Position numbers and translations under genes: made by a program | The notes under the pieces: generated by a model | What the model saw: only the letters and a program-made list of their open reading frames with translations | What the model was told of the DNA's origin: nothing | Database searches by the model: none | Source: an uncultured Eubacteriales bacterium | GTDB taxonomy: Bacteria; Bacillota; Clostridia; Oscillospirales; Oscillospiraceae | Assembly: GCA_900548625.1 (NCBI GenBank) | Contig: URLO01000031.1 | Location: forward strand, 1-27,645 | Direction: 5' to 3' | Length of the DNA stretch: 27,645 nt | Part shown: one piece after another, positions 7,387-14,557 of the stretch | How the letters are laid out: each line of letters begins with the position of its first letter | How positions within the stretch are numbered: the first letter of the stretch is position 1

Positions 7387-7426
7387 TGGGTCACCTTATT
7401 TTGTCCTTGACTTGGGGAGCAGTTTA
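7387..7426 (-). repeat. IS3 right terminal inverted repeat
   Basis: Reverse complement of the left end with several mismatches. It begins 6 bp after the orfB stop and ends at the AAT target duplication. Confidence 0.75.
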
Positions 7427-7499
7427 AATCCCGTTTGGGTCGCGTTTGGGTCAAACGGAAAAGTCACAGAATTCTCCATCGAAAAAAGTTTGGAATATG

Positions 7500-7539
7500 C
7501 AGAAAAATCCGGCTGAAATCGAAAGATTTCAGCCGGATT
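7500..7539 (-). terminator. Terminator after the HEPN gene
   Basis: Perfect 15-bp arms (7506-7520 and 7525-7539) enclose a GAAA loop. On the minus strand they are followed by TTTTTCTGC. It lies 53 bp past the HEPN stop codon and closes the minus-strand block. Confidence 0.85.
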
Positions 7540-7592
7540 TGTAATAGCGAAACACTATAGATATCGGTCCAAACCTCAATTTGCAGAGAAAA

Positions 7593-8477
7593 TCATTGGT
7601 CGCATCTATCTGCCCACCAGCAATTTATAGTTTCAATACGATTAGACAATCTCTCCTTGTATCGGTTTAGCGGAATATCGAGCAAATCTAATAAAATAAT
7701 TCTATACATGAGTGAAAGCTTGTGTAGGTAAAGCACACTCTCATCACCATTCAAGAATTTTCTATTCTGCTTACTTTTAATGTGAGCAATTCGATTCCTA
7801 CTATTTACTAATATTTGCACAAAACCTTCCAAGTCTTTTTGGTACTCACCCCGAAAAATTTCTTGCCCATAATGGCTTATTATATATTTAAGATCCAAAC
7901 CTAATTGGGACTCCTCACGACTCTTCCTTTTTGGCAAAACAAATTCGCTCTTTTTGCTCTGAATAATCTCGCCCACACCAATAAAGGCTTCAATTAGGAA
8001 AGCACATTTCATGTCCACAGGCATTTCAACTCTGGAAAGGCAATATAAAGCCGTATTGTGAACAATATCTAATTCCTCTTGAATCAGACACCAATTTGAA
8101 AAAAGTGTTTCGGAAAGCACCTCATCAAAATTAATCAAACGGTTATTTTCTCCAATCATAAAATCAGCAGAAAAATAATTAGGAAGCAGCTTTTTCTGAA
8201 TGCTTGTGGTGATTTCGACTCCATCCTGAGTAACCGATGTGATTGGATAAAACTGTCCATCCATTAGCATTATTAGACGCTTCAAATCAAAGTATAAATG
8301 ATGAAGGTCGTATATGGAGGCATCCTCTACAGTATGAACCGTAATGATACGTTCACCAAATTGCTCTATGGAAATCTCTGCTAAACTATGTTGTTGGCCT
8401 ATATAGGCTGTAATCGTTTTCTCGAACGGTCCACCAAGTATACCATTGTTGGGACATTCTCGAACAATGAATTCCAT
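7593..8477 (-). CDS. ApeA-like HEPN-domain protein (putative defence RNase)
   Basis: A 294-residue protein with a beta-rich N-terminal half (about 1-120, not recognised) and an all-helical C-terminal HEPN domain. The conserved HEPN RNase motif R-x4-H is present as NSRNRIAH (Arg227, His232). The following helices (LYLHKLSLMYRIILLDLLDIPL) match the ApeA-like HEPN fold, in which LxxLxxxxxLLxxLGI-type repeats follow the motif. HEPN proteins of this kind cleave RNA in abortive-infection systems. The start has AAAGGTGG 6-7 nt upstream. It lies 120 bp downstream of the DUF6236 gene on the same strand, within an AT-rich block next to a tRNA. The HEPN call rests on the motif and helical context; the defence role is inference. 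Confidence 0.62.
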   Translation of the reverse strand: MEFIVRECPNNGILGGPFEKTITAYIGQQHSLAEISIEQFGERIITVHTVEDASIYDLHHLYFDLKRLIMLMDGQFYPITSVTQDGVEITTSIQKKLLPNYFSADFMIGENNRLINFDEVLSETLFSNWCLIQEELDIVHNTALYCLSRVEMPVDMKCAFLIEAFIGVGEIIQSKKSEFVLPKRKSREESQLGLDLKYIISHYGQEIFRGEYQKDLEGFVQILVNSRNRIAHIKSKQNRKFLNGDESVLYLHKLSLMYRIILLDLLDIPLNRYKERLSNRIETINCWWADRCDQ

Positions 8478-8597
8478 CTGGTCACCACCTTTAGATAGTG
8501 CGGAGTTTTCTCTTGGCTAAAAAGAAGAAAAGAGTTCTGTTTTAAATATCATACAGCAAGCTTTATGTGAATTTCTATGTTACTCCAGACATATTAA

Positions 8598-9719
8598 CTA
8601 ATCGTTTATAAATTCCTCAAATCCGCGGTATAAAGTATAGTTATACTTTGCAATTTGCGGTTGCCCTCCAAAGAGTTTGGAGGCTCCTGGATAATACGAA
8701 AAAGTAGACTTGATTTGTGCTAAGTAAGTATATGGATTATTAATGTTCCCTACTCTTTTCTCAAAAATCCCAGTCAAGATTCCGGCCCACAAGCCGGAAG
8801 ACTCAATTGCGCCTTTATATAAATCAGGGAAATTACTACAATACCCCAATACATCCGCAGCTACAGTAATTACAGTTGTCAATATACCACCAAACTTAGC
8901 AACCCTTAAAATATCCATACTTTTTCTATATTCATTCGCTGCAGAATCAATTTTTTTCTTTTCATCATTAATAATTGCCTCTATCACTTCAGGAGCATCT
9001 GCTTGAGCCAGCTCATTGCGAAGAGTTTTAATGGCATTCAAAAATTGATTGCGCTCATCTTTTCGCTTTTCACGAAAACGAAGAATATCTGTGGGAGGAA
9101 CATGCAAAAGATCTTGTGGAAAAATATCAGGAATCATAATCGATACTAATGCTTCGGTGCTCGGTTCAATGTATTCTTTCCCCGGTCGATAATCATCCTG
9201 AAGAGCTCCTCCGTATAAAAAGTAGGTTGATGTTGTCCACAACTCTTGATTTCTGGTCCACAAAGATAGTGAATTCTTTTTTGCAATGTGATTTGCTAAA
9301 AAGGTCATATAGAAGTTCACAGTGTGGGGGCTTGCATACAGCCAGTTTTCATCCTCGTCAATATGTTTTAGCTTGAAGAAAATATCCTGCAAGAGTTTGA
9401 CATCCATTTTTGAAGAATGAATTCGGATATATTCTGTTTCATCATCCTCAATCAGCGAAAGCGCAGCTGCTTTTCTATGATTCTCATCCATAAACTTCGA
9501 AAATTCTTCACTCGCTTCTTTTGAATACGGAACAGGAGATAGTGGGATTCCAATTTCGCCGGTAGAACACAACTCTCTAATATTTCGCGGTTCATTCAAT
9601 TCATATCCAGGGGGCACAATTCTATATATTTTATCCGCAAAAAGAGCTGCATTCCAGAGCCATTGATAATCTTCGTGGCGAAACTCAATTGTCGGATAAT
9701 AAAGAATAGAGTTACTCAT
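8598..9719 (-). CDS. DUF6236 family protein
   Basis: A 373-residue protein of unknown function. The N-terminus ILYYPTIEFRHEDYQWLWNAALFADKIYRIVP is the hallmark of DUF6236 (Y-P-x-I..W-L..A-L-x-x-D-x-I-x-R-I-V-P). A charged, probably coiled-coil stretch (about 215-275, FREKRKDERNQFL...NDEKKKIDSAANEY) precedes a hydrophobic segment (GGILTTVITVAADVLGY) that may be membrane-associated. The start ATG follows GAGAGGAAA. It is the upstream partner of the HEPN gene in the same orientation. Base composition is visibly more AT-rich than the chromosomal genes nearby, which suggests transfer. No enzymatic motif is evident. Confidence 0.65.
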   Translation of the reverse strand: MSNSILYYPTIEFRHEDYQWLWNAALFADKIYRIVPPGYELNEPRNIRELCSTGEIGIPLSPVPYSKEASEEFSKFMDENHRKAAALSLIEDDETEYIRIHSSKMDVKLLQDIFFKLKHIDEDENWLYASPHTVNFYMTFLANHIAKKNSLSLWTRNQELWTTSTYFLYGGALQDDYRPGKEYIEPSTEALVSIMIPDIFPQDLLHVPPTDILRFREKRKDERNQFLNAIKTLRNELAQADAPEVIEAIINDEKKKIDSAANEYRKSMDILRVAKFGGILTTVITVAADVLGYCSNFPDLYKGAIESSGLWAGILTGIFEKRVGNINNPYTYLAQIKSTFSYYPGASKLFGGQPQIAKYNYTLYRGFEEFIND

Positions 9720-9817
9720 AATTCAAGTTTCCTCTCTATAATTTTAAGGAATATTTTATTGATGAATTGAATGGCTTATGCGCATCATCCGTCAATTTCT
9801 ATACATGATTCAAATTG

Positions 9818-10435
9818 TTACTTTAGGTGCGTCCTCCCCAAAGATAACTTAATCAATAGCATCTTAAACTCTGGTGCAATCCATGAAGCAAACTCGCAAG
9901 CAATCATCGGATGAGCAAATGTTCCTCCGGCTTTACCTTGCTTAGAAACAATGCCGATTGCCTTTGTTCGGTCGATCCACAGCTTTGGTGTCAATGTAAA
10001 AGAAGCGGCTTTCTTCTTTTCTAAAAGCTCCTCATAACCGGCTTCGTTGTAATCAGGATTATTTTCCTGTTCCCACAGGTTGAGGAAGGCTAAGGTGTTT
10101 CCACTTCGCAACCAACTCTGAATCACATATCCTGGAGCATCCTCACTATGTGCTCGAGCAATCTCGGTAAGAGAAATATAACTCTCATCTTGCTTCTTGT
10201 CCTGTGATACCGAGTTCTTTCTCCGTGCAACACTTTCCAATACCTCACTCTTACTCTTGCCATAGCCAGCGAGAGCGGAGAGCGTATATTCAGCAATATC
10301 ATTTTCCTTTGCGATTCGCAGTATAATTCGATCTCGTTCCTCGCAGGTGATATTATCCGCTGCCACAAGGTATTCCAACAAATTTCCAATGCCAGCTAAA
10401 TCTATCATGCTGATTTTCCTTGCCACACGCCTCAC
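9818..10435 (-). pseudogene. KilA-N domain protein, C-terminally truncated
   Basis: A 205-residue phage-type DNA-binding protein. After a helical N-terminus, the KilA-N domain runs from about residue 85 (ISLTEIARAHSEDAPGYVIQSWLRSGNT) through YNEAGYEELLEKKKAASFTLTPKLWI to GGTFAHPMIACEFASWIAPEFKMLLI. Relatives continue from there with a long helical C-terminal region. Here the sequence changes to KLSLGRTHLK and stops, so the tail has been lost. The start is ambiguous: GTG at 10435, GTG at 10426 (after AAGAGGTG) or ATG at 10408 (after AAGGAAA). It may be a prophage relic or a regulator carried with the HEPN/DUF6236 pair. Confidence 0.7.
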
Positions 10436-10481
10436 CTCTTGAGGCTATTGTAGCATAACTTGTAGAAATATGAAAGATAAA

Positions 10482-10835
10482 TCAAATCTGAATCACGGCA
10501 GGGGAAACATAGCGTGTGCCTTTCCTTGGTGTTCCTTCCTTATCGTAATCAACATTGCAGCGGGCAGACTTCTCAAACTGTGCATCCATGAACTTCTCCA
10601 TGCCAATAACAGCTATGTATTTACCATTAGAAAGAAGATGATCTACCGCAGCTCGAGTCCATTTTGCTTTTCCGGTCGGAGAAGATATTTGTTTTGCATG
10701 AAGCATATCCACGACCTTTCCCAAACTTGCTCCTGCCATATAGAAATCAAAAATCATACGCACAACATTTGCTTCACTCCTATTGATTTCAAGTGTCCCG
10801 CTACTGGTCAAAGTAAAACCATATGGTATTCTCAT
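10482..10835 (-). CDS. Stand-alone recombinase-domain protein (serine recombinase fragment-like)
   Basis: A 117-residue protein equal to the Recombinase domain (PF07508 type) of large serine recombinases: IPYGFTL, EANVVRMIFDFYMAGASL, SPTGKAKWTRAAVDHLLSNGKYI. It lacks the N-terminal resolvase catalytic domain with its active Ser, and the zinc-ribbon/coiled-coil end. The start has a strong AGGAGG site, so it may be a genuine small gene of the kind found in Clostridia, or a remnant put under a new RBS. Alone it cannot catalyse recombination. It lies between the KilA-N gene and the tRNA-Pro gene. Confidence 0.65.
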   Translation of the reverse strand: MRIPYGFTLTSSGTLEINRSEANVVRMIFDFYMAGASLGKVVDMLHAKQISSPTGKAKWTRAAVDHLLSNGKYIAVIGMEKFMDAQFEKSARCNVDYDKEGTPRKGTRYVSPAVIQI

Positions 10836-10860
10836 GTTTTGCCCCTCCTAAAAAATAAGA

Positions 10861-10903
10861 ATTCCTATGCTGCCGCCTCACCCGAGAGGCAAAACATAGG
10901 AAT
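10861..10903. repeat. Inverted repeat upstream of recombinase-domain gene
   Basis: Perfect 9-bp outer arms (10861-10869, 10895-10903) and 5-bp inner arms (10875-10879, 10886-10890) form a branched hairpin. On the minus strand it is followed by TTCTTATTTTTT and then the AGGAGG of the recombinase-domain gene. It could be a terminator or attenuator, or a recombination site. Confidence 0.55.
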
Positions 10904-10981
10904 ATAGAATATATTGTTTTCTTTTGTGCTGTCATTCTGCACAGTCAGCAAGGTTAATTGGTCTTCTTTGGTGTCAAAAAT

Positions 10982-11023
10982 GACAAAACCCGTGTATAAC
11001 TTAAGTTATACACGGGTTTTGTC
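10982..11023. terminator. 42-bp perfect palindrome, tRNA-Pro terminator
   Basis: 21-bp arms meet without a spacer at 11002/11003. It begins 5 bp past the encoded CCA end of tRNA-Pro. The minus-strand outer arm ends in GTTTTGTC, so it can act as the tRNA terminator. The unusual length and symmetry are noted under findings. Confidence 0.75.
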
Positions 11024-11028
11024 TAATA

Positions 11029-11105
11029 TGGTCGGAGTGTCGGGATTCGAACCCGAGGCCTCTTGGTCCCGAACCAAGCGCGATACCAAACTTCGCCACA
11101 CCCCG
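11029..11105 (-). tRNA. tRNA-Pro (anticodon CGG)
   Basis: A 77-nt cloverleaf on the minus strand. The acceptor is CGGGGTG paired with CACTCCG (one G-T). The D-loop contains TTTGGT. The anticodon stem is CTTGG/CCAAG with loop TTCGGGA, giving anticodon CGG. The T-arm contains GGTTCGAATCC. Discriminator A and CCA are encoded. It reads Pro codon CCG. Its 3' end faces the accessory block at 7.4-10.9 kb, the usual orientation for an integration target. Confidence 0.93.
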
Positions 11106-11116
11106 TCAGCCCGATT

Positions 11117-11145
11117 ATTATAGTGAATAATCGGGCGTTTGTCAA
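11117..11145 (-). promoter_or_regulatory. Consensus sigma-A promoter of tRNA-Pro
   Basis: On the minus strand TTGACA (11140-11145), 17 nt, TATAAT (11117-11122). Both boxes and the spacing match the consensus exactly. The tRNA starts 11 nt after the -10 box. An 11-bp inverted repeat (11109-11119, 11126-11136) overlaps the -10 region. Confidence 0.88.
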
Positions 11146-11263
11146 GCCCTGATTTCGCATTTTTTCGTGTGCCGAAATCACTTTGGCTGGGCAGGCTCCG
11201 CGCGCAGCGCCTGCCGCTTCCGATTTCGACCAAGGCCGCGCCGGAAGCGAGGGCTTTTTGCGC

Positions 11264-11300
11264 TTTACAGCGTTGGAGGCGCGTGCTATAATCGACATAT
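11264..11300 (+). promoter_or_regulatory. Promoter and putative operator of the DUF134 gene
   Basis: TTTACA (11264-11269), 17 nt, TATAAT (11287-11292). The -10 box lies within GCTATAATCGACATAT (11285-11300). The same 16 bases with one change occur at the copA promoter (11948-11963). Confidence 0.8.
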
Positions 11301-11321
11301 ACCGGGAAAGGGGGCGGGTGC

Positions 11322-11678
11322 ATGCCAAGGCCGCAGAGAAGCCGTAAAATCTGCAAGGAACCGGTCTATGCGCAGTTTTCGCCGGATGCGGTACAAAACG
11401 CACAGACAGTTGAACTGACAGTGGATGAATTTGAGGTCGTCCGGCTGGTCGATCTTGAAAAAATGACGCATGAGCAATGCGCCGAACGCATGGAGATCTC
11501 CCGCACCACGGTCACGGAGATCTATCAAGGCGCACGGGAAAAAATCGCCGACTGTCTGGTGAACGGCAAGCGGCTCGTCATCTCGGGCGGCAACTATCGC
11601 CTGTGCGAAGGGAAAAAGCGCGGGTGTACGTGTGGCTGCGTCAACTGCAAATGCGGATGCGAGCGCCAAAACACATGA
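11322..11678 (+). CDS. DUF134 HTH protein with Cys-rich metal-binding tail
   Basis: A 118-residue DUF134 protein. MPRPQRSRKICKEPVYAQFSP is the typical start. A sigma-70 region-4-like HTH follows (VDEFEVVRLVDLEKMTHEQCAERMEISRTTVTEIYQGAREKIADCLVNGK, about 34-83). The C-terminal tail GCTCGCVNCKCGCE places six Cys within 12 residues, a likely metal site. The start ATG follows GGGGGCGGG. It has its own promoter and terminator and lies just upstream of copA. Its promoter shares a 16-bp element with the copA promoter. Role proposed: metal-sensing regulator of itself and copA. The family's biochemical function is not established, so this is inference. Confidence 0.85.
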   Translation: MPRPQRSRKICKEPVYAQFSPDAVQNAQTVELTVDEFEVVRLVDLEKMTHEQCAERMEISRTTVTEIYQGAREKIADCLVNGKRLVISGGNYRLCEGKKRGCTCGCVNCKCGCERQNT

Positions 11679-11747
11679 TTATAAAACGGAGGAGCGGCGA
11701 TTGGAAGAAAAAGATCGGCACCTTCCGGACAGAATCAGCCAGCAAAG

Positions 11748-11785
11748 CAGGCATCACACAACTTCGGTTGAGGGCTGCCTGTTTT
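11748..11785 (+). terminator. Probable terminator after DUF134 gene
   Basis: CAGGCA (11748-11753) pairs with TGCCTG (11776-11781), and an inner CAAC-TTCG-GTTG tetraloop stem (11759-11770) completes the hairpin. It is followed by TTTTGTG. The stem has an internal loop. Confidence 0.6.
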
Positions 11786-11926
11786 GTGCGCTTAAAGGGG
11801 ATTTGATGGTGTGGCTTTTCCGGAGGACAGGGTGCAATTCAAAATGAAAGAGCCAATCAACAAGGATTGGTCGGACGATAAAAAATACCGCGGGCCGTCG
11901 GGGTGAGAAATATCCTGCGGCGGGAG

Positions 11927-11963
11927 TTGACAAATGCCGCCTGCTGCGCTATTATCGACATAT
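11927..11963 (+). promoter_or_regulatory. copA promoter with putative operator
   Basis: TTGACA (11927-11932), 17 nt, TATTAT (11950-11955). The -10 box lies in GCTATTATCGACATAT (11948-11963), the near-copy of the block at the DUF134 promoter. The leader to the chosen copA start is about 95 nt. Confidence 0.8.
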
Positions 11964-12056
11964 GACGAAAACAAAATCTGCGGACAGTGTGTATTGCCGT
12001 GCGAAAATGCGGCAGACTGAATGCAGGAAGTCCTTGAGAAAGGAAGCAAAACGGAG

Positions 12057-14513
12057 ATGAAACAGAGATTCAACGTGACGGGTATGACGTGCTCGGCGTG
12101 CAGCGCGCGGGTCGAGCGCGTGGCAGAGCAGGTCTCCGGCGTCCGGAAGGCGGAGGTCAATCTGCTTGCCGGACGGATGGACGTGGATTATGACGAGACA
12201 AAGACCTCGCCGCAGGCCATCATCGATGCCATCACGCGCGAGGGCTATGGCGCGGCGCTCAGCAGCGGCGAGCACGCCGCGCGGAAGAATGCGGCGCAGG
12301 AAAAACGCCTGAAAAACATGCAGACGCGCATCTGGGTGTCGGCGGTGTCGCTGATTTTGCTGATGTACGTCTCAATGGGACATATGGTTGGGCTGCCGAT
12401 GCCGCATGTGTTTCACGACGGAATGCGGGGCTTTTTCATCATGGCGGCGACGGAGCTTTTGTTCCTGCTGCCGATTTTGATCGTGAACCGTGTGTTCTTC
12501 ACGAGCGGCTTTGCAAAGCTCTTTCATGGCGCACCGAATATGGATACGCTGGTCGCCGTCGGCTCGGCGGCGGGCATTCTCTACAGCTTCTATGCCATTT
12601 TGACCGGTGAGACAACGGGACTTTACTTCGAGTCCTCGGGTATGATCCTGACACTTGTGACGCTCGGAAAATATTTTGAGACCCGCGCCAAGGGAAAGAC
12701 CGGGCAGGCCATCGAAAAGCTGATGGACCTGTCTCCGAAGACGGCGGTCGTGGAGCGGGACGGCGCGGAGCGCGAGATCCCTGTTGAGGAGGTCGTCGTG
12801 GGCGATATCCTCTGTGTCCGGCCGGGCGGGCGCATCCCGGTCGATGGCGTGGTCGTCTCCGGCAGCTCTGCCGTGGACGAGAGCGCACTGACCGGCGAGA
12901 GTATGCCGGTTTCAAAGTCAGAGGGCGACCGGGTCGCGGCAGCGACCATCAACAAGACTGGCTTCCTCCGTTTCCGGGCCGAAAAGGTCGGTGAGGACAC
13001 GACGCTGGCACAGATCATCCGTCTGGTGGAGGAGGCGGGCGGCTCAAAGGCGCCGATTGCCCGTCTGGCAGACAAGATCGCGGGCGTGTTCGTTCCGATC
13101 GTCATGTGCATCGCGCTGGCGGCGGCCATTGTGTGGCTGGCGCTCGGAAAGAGCGTAGATTACGCGCTGAGCGTGGGCATTTCCGTGCTGGTCATCTCCT
13201 GCCCGTGTGCGCTGGGACTTGCAACGCCGGTGGCCATCATGGTCGGTACGGGACGCGGGGCGGAGCTTGGCGTGCTGTTTAAGAGCGCCGAATCACTTGA
13301 AGAACTGCACAAGGTCACGGCGGTGGTCATGGACAAGACCGGCACGCTGACCGAGGGAAAGCCCGTTGTGACGGATCTTGCGCCGAACGGCATTTCCGCG
13401 CAGGAGCTTCTGCGGCTGGCGGCGGGACTGGAAAAACAGTCGGAGCATCCGCTGGCGGAGGCTGTACTGAAAAAGGCAGCCGAGGAGGGTGTCACGATCC
13501 CGGAGGCGGAGCACTTCCGTTCCGTGCCCGGAAAGGGCATTGAGGCGGAGCTGGGCGGCGTGCGGTATCTCTCCGGAAACCGCGCGTTCCTGCAGGAGCA
13601 TGGTGTAGAGCCGGAGGACGCGGAGCGCTTTGCGCGCGAAGGAAAAACGCCGCTCTATTTCGCGGCGGCGGACGGCCGCTTTCTGGGCACCATTGCGGTG
13701 GCGGATGTGGAGAAAAAGACCTCCCGCAAAGCGGTACAGGCGCTTCAGCGCCGCCATATGGAGGTCGTGCTGCTGACCGGCGACAATGCGCTGACGGCGA
13801 ATGTCATCGCAAAGCGGCTCGGCATTGCCCGCGTCATCTCCGGCGTGCTTCCGGCGGACAAGGAAAAGACCGTCCGCCAGCTCCAGAGTGAGGGAAAGGT
13901 GGTCGCTATGGTCGGAGACGGCATCAACGACGCGCCCGCGCTCATGCGCGCAGACGTCGGTATCGCCATCGGCGCCGGAACGGATGTGGCGATGGAGTCG
14001 GCGGACGTGGTGCTGATGCGCTCGGATCCGATGGATGTGGTGCGTGCCGTCGATCTCAGCCGCGCCGTCATTCGCAACATCAAGGAGAACCTATTCTGGG
14101 CGTTTTTCTACAACACGCTCGGGATCCCGATCGCGGCGGGCGTGCTCATCCCGCTTGGCATCCGGCTCAGCCCGATGCTGGGCGCGGCTGCGATGAGCCT
14201 CAGCTCCGTGTTCGTTGTGACGAACGCGCTGCGCCTGCGCTTTTTCAAGCCGAAAGCAGAGGATATTTCCGGGGAAATGCCCCCGGCAAAAACCAATACA
14301 GACATGGAGGAAACAAAAATGCAGACAGTTTTGAAGGTAGAAGGTATGATGTGCGGCCACTGCAAGGCGCATGTGGAAAAGGCCCTGATGGGCGTTCCGG
14401 GCGTGGAGCAGGCAGAGGCGGATCTTGAGAAAAAGACCGCGACCGTGACCGGCAGCGCCGACCGCGCGGCGCTGATCGCAGCAGTCAAGGAAGCGGGCTA
14501 CGACGCCGAATAA
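12057..14513 (+). CDS. copA: Copper-exporting P1B-type ATPase with N- and C-terminal HMA domains
   Basis: An 818-residue membrane pump exporting Cu(I). It begins with an HMA domain (GMTCSAC, Cys12/Cys15). Paired membrane helices follow, then the actuator loop with TGES (279-282), the ion-binding CPC in helix 6 (382-384), the phosphorylated Asp426 in DKTGT, SEHPL in the N-domain, and GDGINDAPAL (from about 620). After the last helices and a hydrophilic linker, a second HMA domain carries MMCGHC (Cys766/Cys769). The ATG at 12057, after GAAAGGAAG, is preferred to an in-frame ATG at 12021 that has no RBS. The C-terminal HMA domain is unusual and has its own RBS (see the next entry). The shared promoter element suggests control by the DUF134 protein. 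Confidence 0.93.
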   Translation: MKQRFNVTGMTCSACSARVERVAEQVSGVRKAEVNLLAGRMDVDYDETKTSPQAIIDAITREGYGAALSSGEHAARKNAAQEKRLKNMQTRIWVSAVSLILLMYVSMGHMVGLPMPHVFHDGMRGFFIMAATELLFLLPILIVNRVFFTSGFAKLFHGAPNMDTLVAVGSAAGILYSFYAILTGETTGLYFESSGMILTLVTLGKYFETRAKGKTGQAIEKLMDLSPKTAVVERDGAEREIPVEEVVVGDILCVRPGGRIPVDGVVVSGSSAVDESALTGESMPVSKSEGDRVAAATINKTGFLRFRAEKVGEDTTLAQIIRLVEEAGGSKAPIARLADKIAGVFVPIVMCIALAAAIVWLALGKSVDYALSVGISVLVISCPCALGLATPVAIMVGTGRGAELGVLFKSAESLEELHKVTAVVMDKTGTLTEGKPVVTDLAPNGISAQELLRLAAGLEKQSEHPLAEAVLKKAAEEGVTIPEAEHFRSVPGKGIEAELGGVRYLSGNRAFLQEHGVEPEDAERFAREGKTPLYFAAADGRFLGTIAVADVEKKTSRKAVQALQRRHMEVVLLTGDNALTANVIAKRLGIARVISGVLPADKEKTVRQLQSEGKVVAMVGDGINDAPALMRADVGIAIGAGTDVAMESADVVLMRSDPMDVVRAVDLSRAVIRNIKENLFWAFFYNTLGIPIAAGVLIPLGIRLSPMLGAAAMSLSSVFVVTNALRLRFFKPKAEDISGEMPPAKTNTDMEETKMQTVLKVEGMMCGHCKAHVEKALMGVPGVEQAEADLEKKTATVTGSADRAALIAAVKEAGYDAE
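14319..14513 (+). CDS. Possible internally initiated CopZ-like copper chaperone
   Basis: Inside copA and in frame, GGAGG (14306-14310) stands 8 nt before ATG 14319. It would yield a 64-residue HMA protein, MQTVLKVEGMMCGHCKAHV...AGYDAE, the size of a free CopZ. Separate copZ genes often follow copA in Firmicutes. The preceding 25 codons (EMPPAKTNTDMEETK) look like former intergenic sequence read through. The reading that one mRNA makes both the fused pump and a free chaperone is inference. Confidence 0.45.
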   Translation: MQTVLKVEGMMCGHCKAHVEKALMGVPGVEQAEADLEKKTATVTGSADRAALIAAVKEAGYDAE

Positions 14514-14516
14514 ATC

Positions 14517-14557
14517 AAAAAATCGGGAGGAAGCAACACGCTTCCTCCTGATTTTTT
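14517..14557. terminator. Bidirectional terminator between copA and the SBP gene
   Basis: Stem ATCGGGAGGAAGC / GCTTCCTCCTGAT (one G-T pair) with a 5-nt loop. It is flanked by an A-run on the left and a T-run on the right, so it serves both converging genes. Confidence 0.88.

Larger units (their letters stand above)
5935..7426 (+). mobile_element. IS3-family insertion sequence
   Basis: This 1492-bp element has imperfect terminal inverted repeats of about 38 bp that begin TAAACTG and end CAGTTTA. It is flanked by AAT on both sides (5932-5934, 7427-7429), which fits the 3-bp target duplication of IS3 elements. It carries orfA (HTH) and orfB (DDE transposase) in -1 relation, with a T6A6C tract between them. 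orfA contains an in-frame TGA, so this copy is probably unable to make the OrfAB transposase. It sits in already broken ICE DNA. Confidence 0.85.

Noticed and set aside
7433..7516. Short plus-strand frame just right of the IS3 element (reads NPVWVAFGSNGKVTEFSIEKS)
   Set aside because: There is no start codon or known family. It runs into the terminator stem of the minus-strand HEPN gene and may be a gene scrap interrupted by the IS.
11701..11847. Possible 48-codon ORF (TTG start after GGAGGAG) between DUF134 and copA
   Set aside because: The sequence is not protein-like and spans the probable DUF134 terminator hairpin. Kept only as a note.
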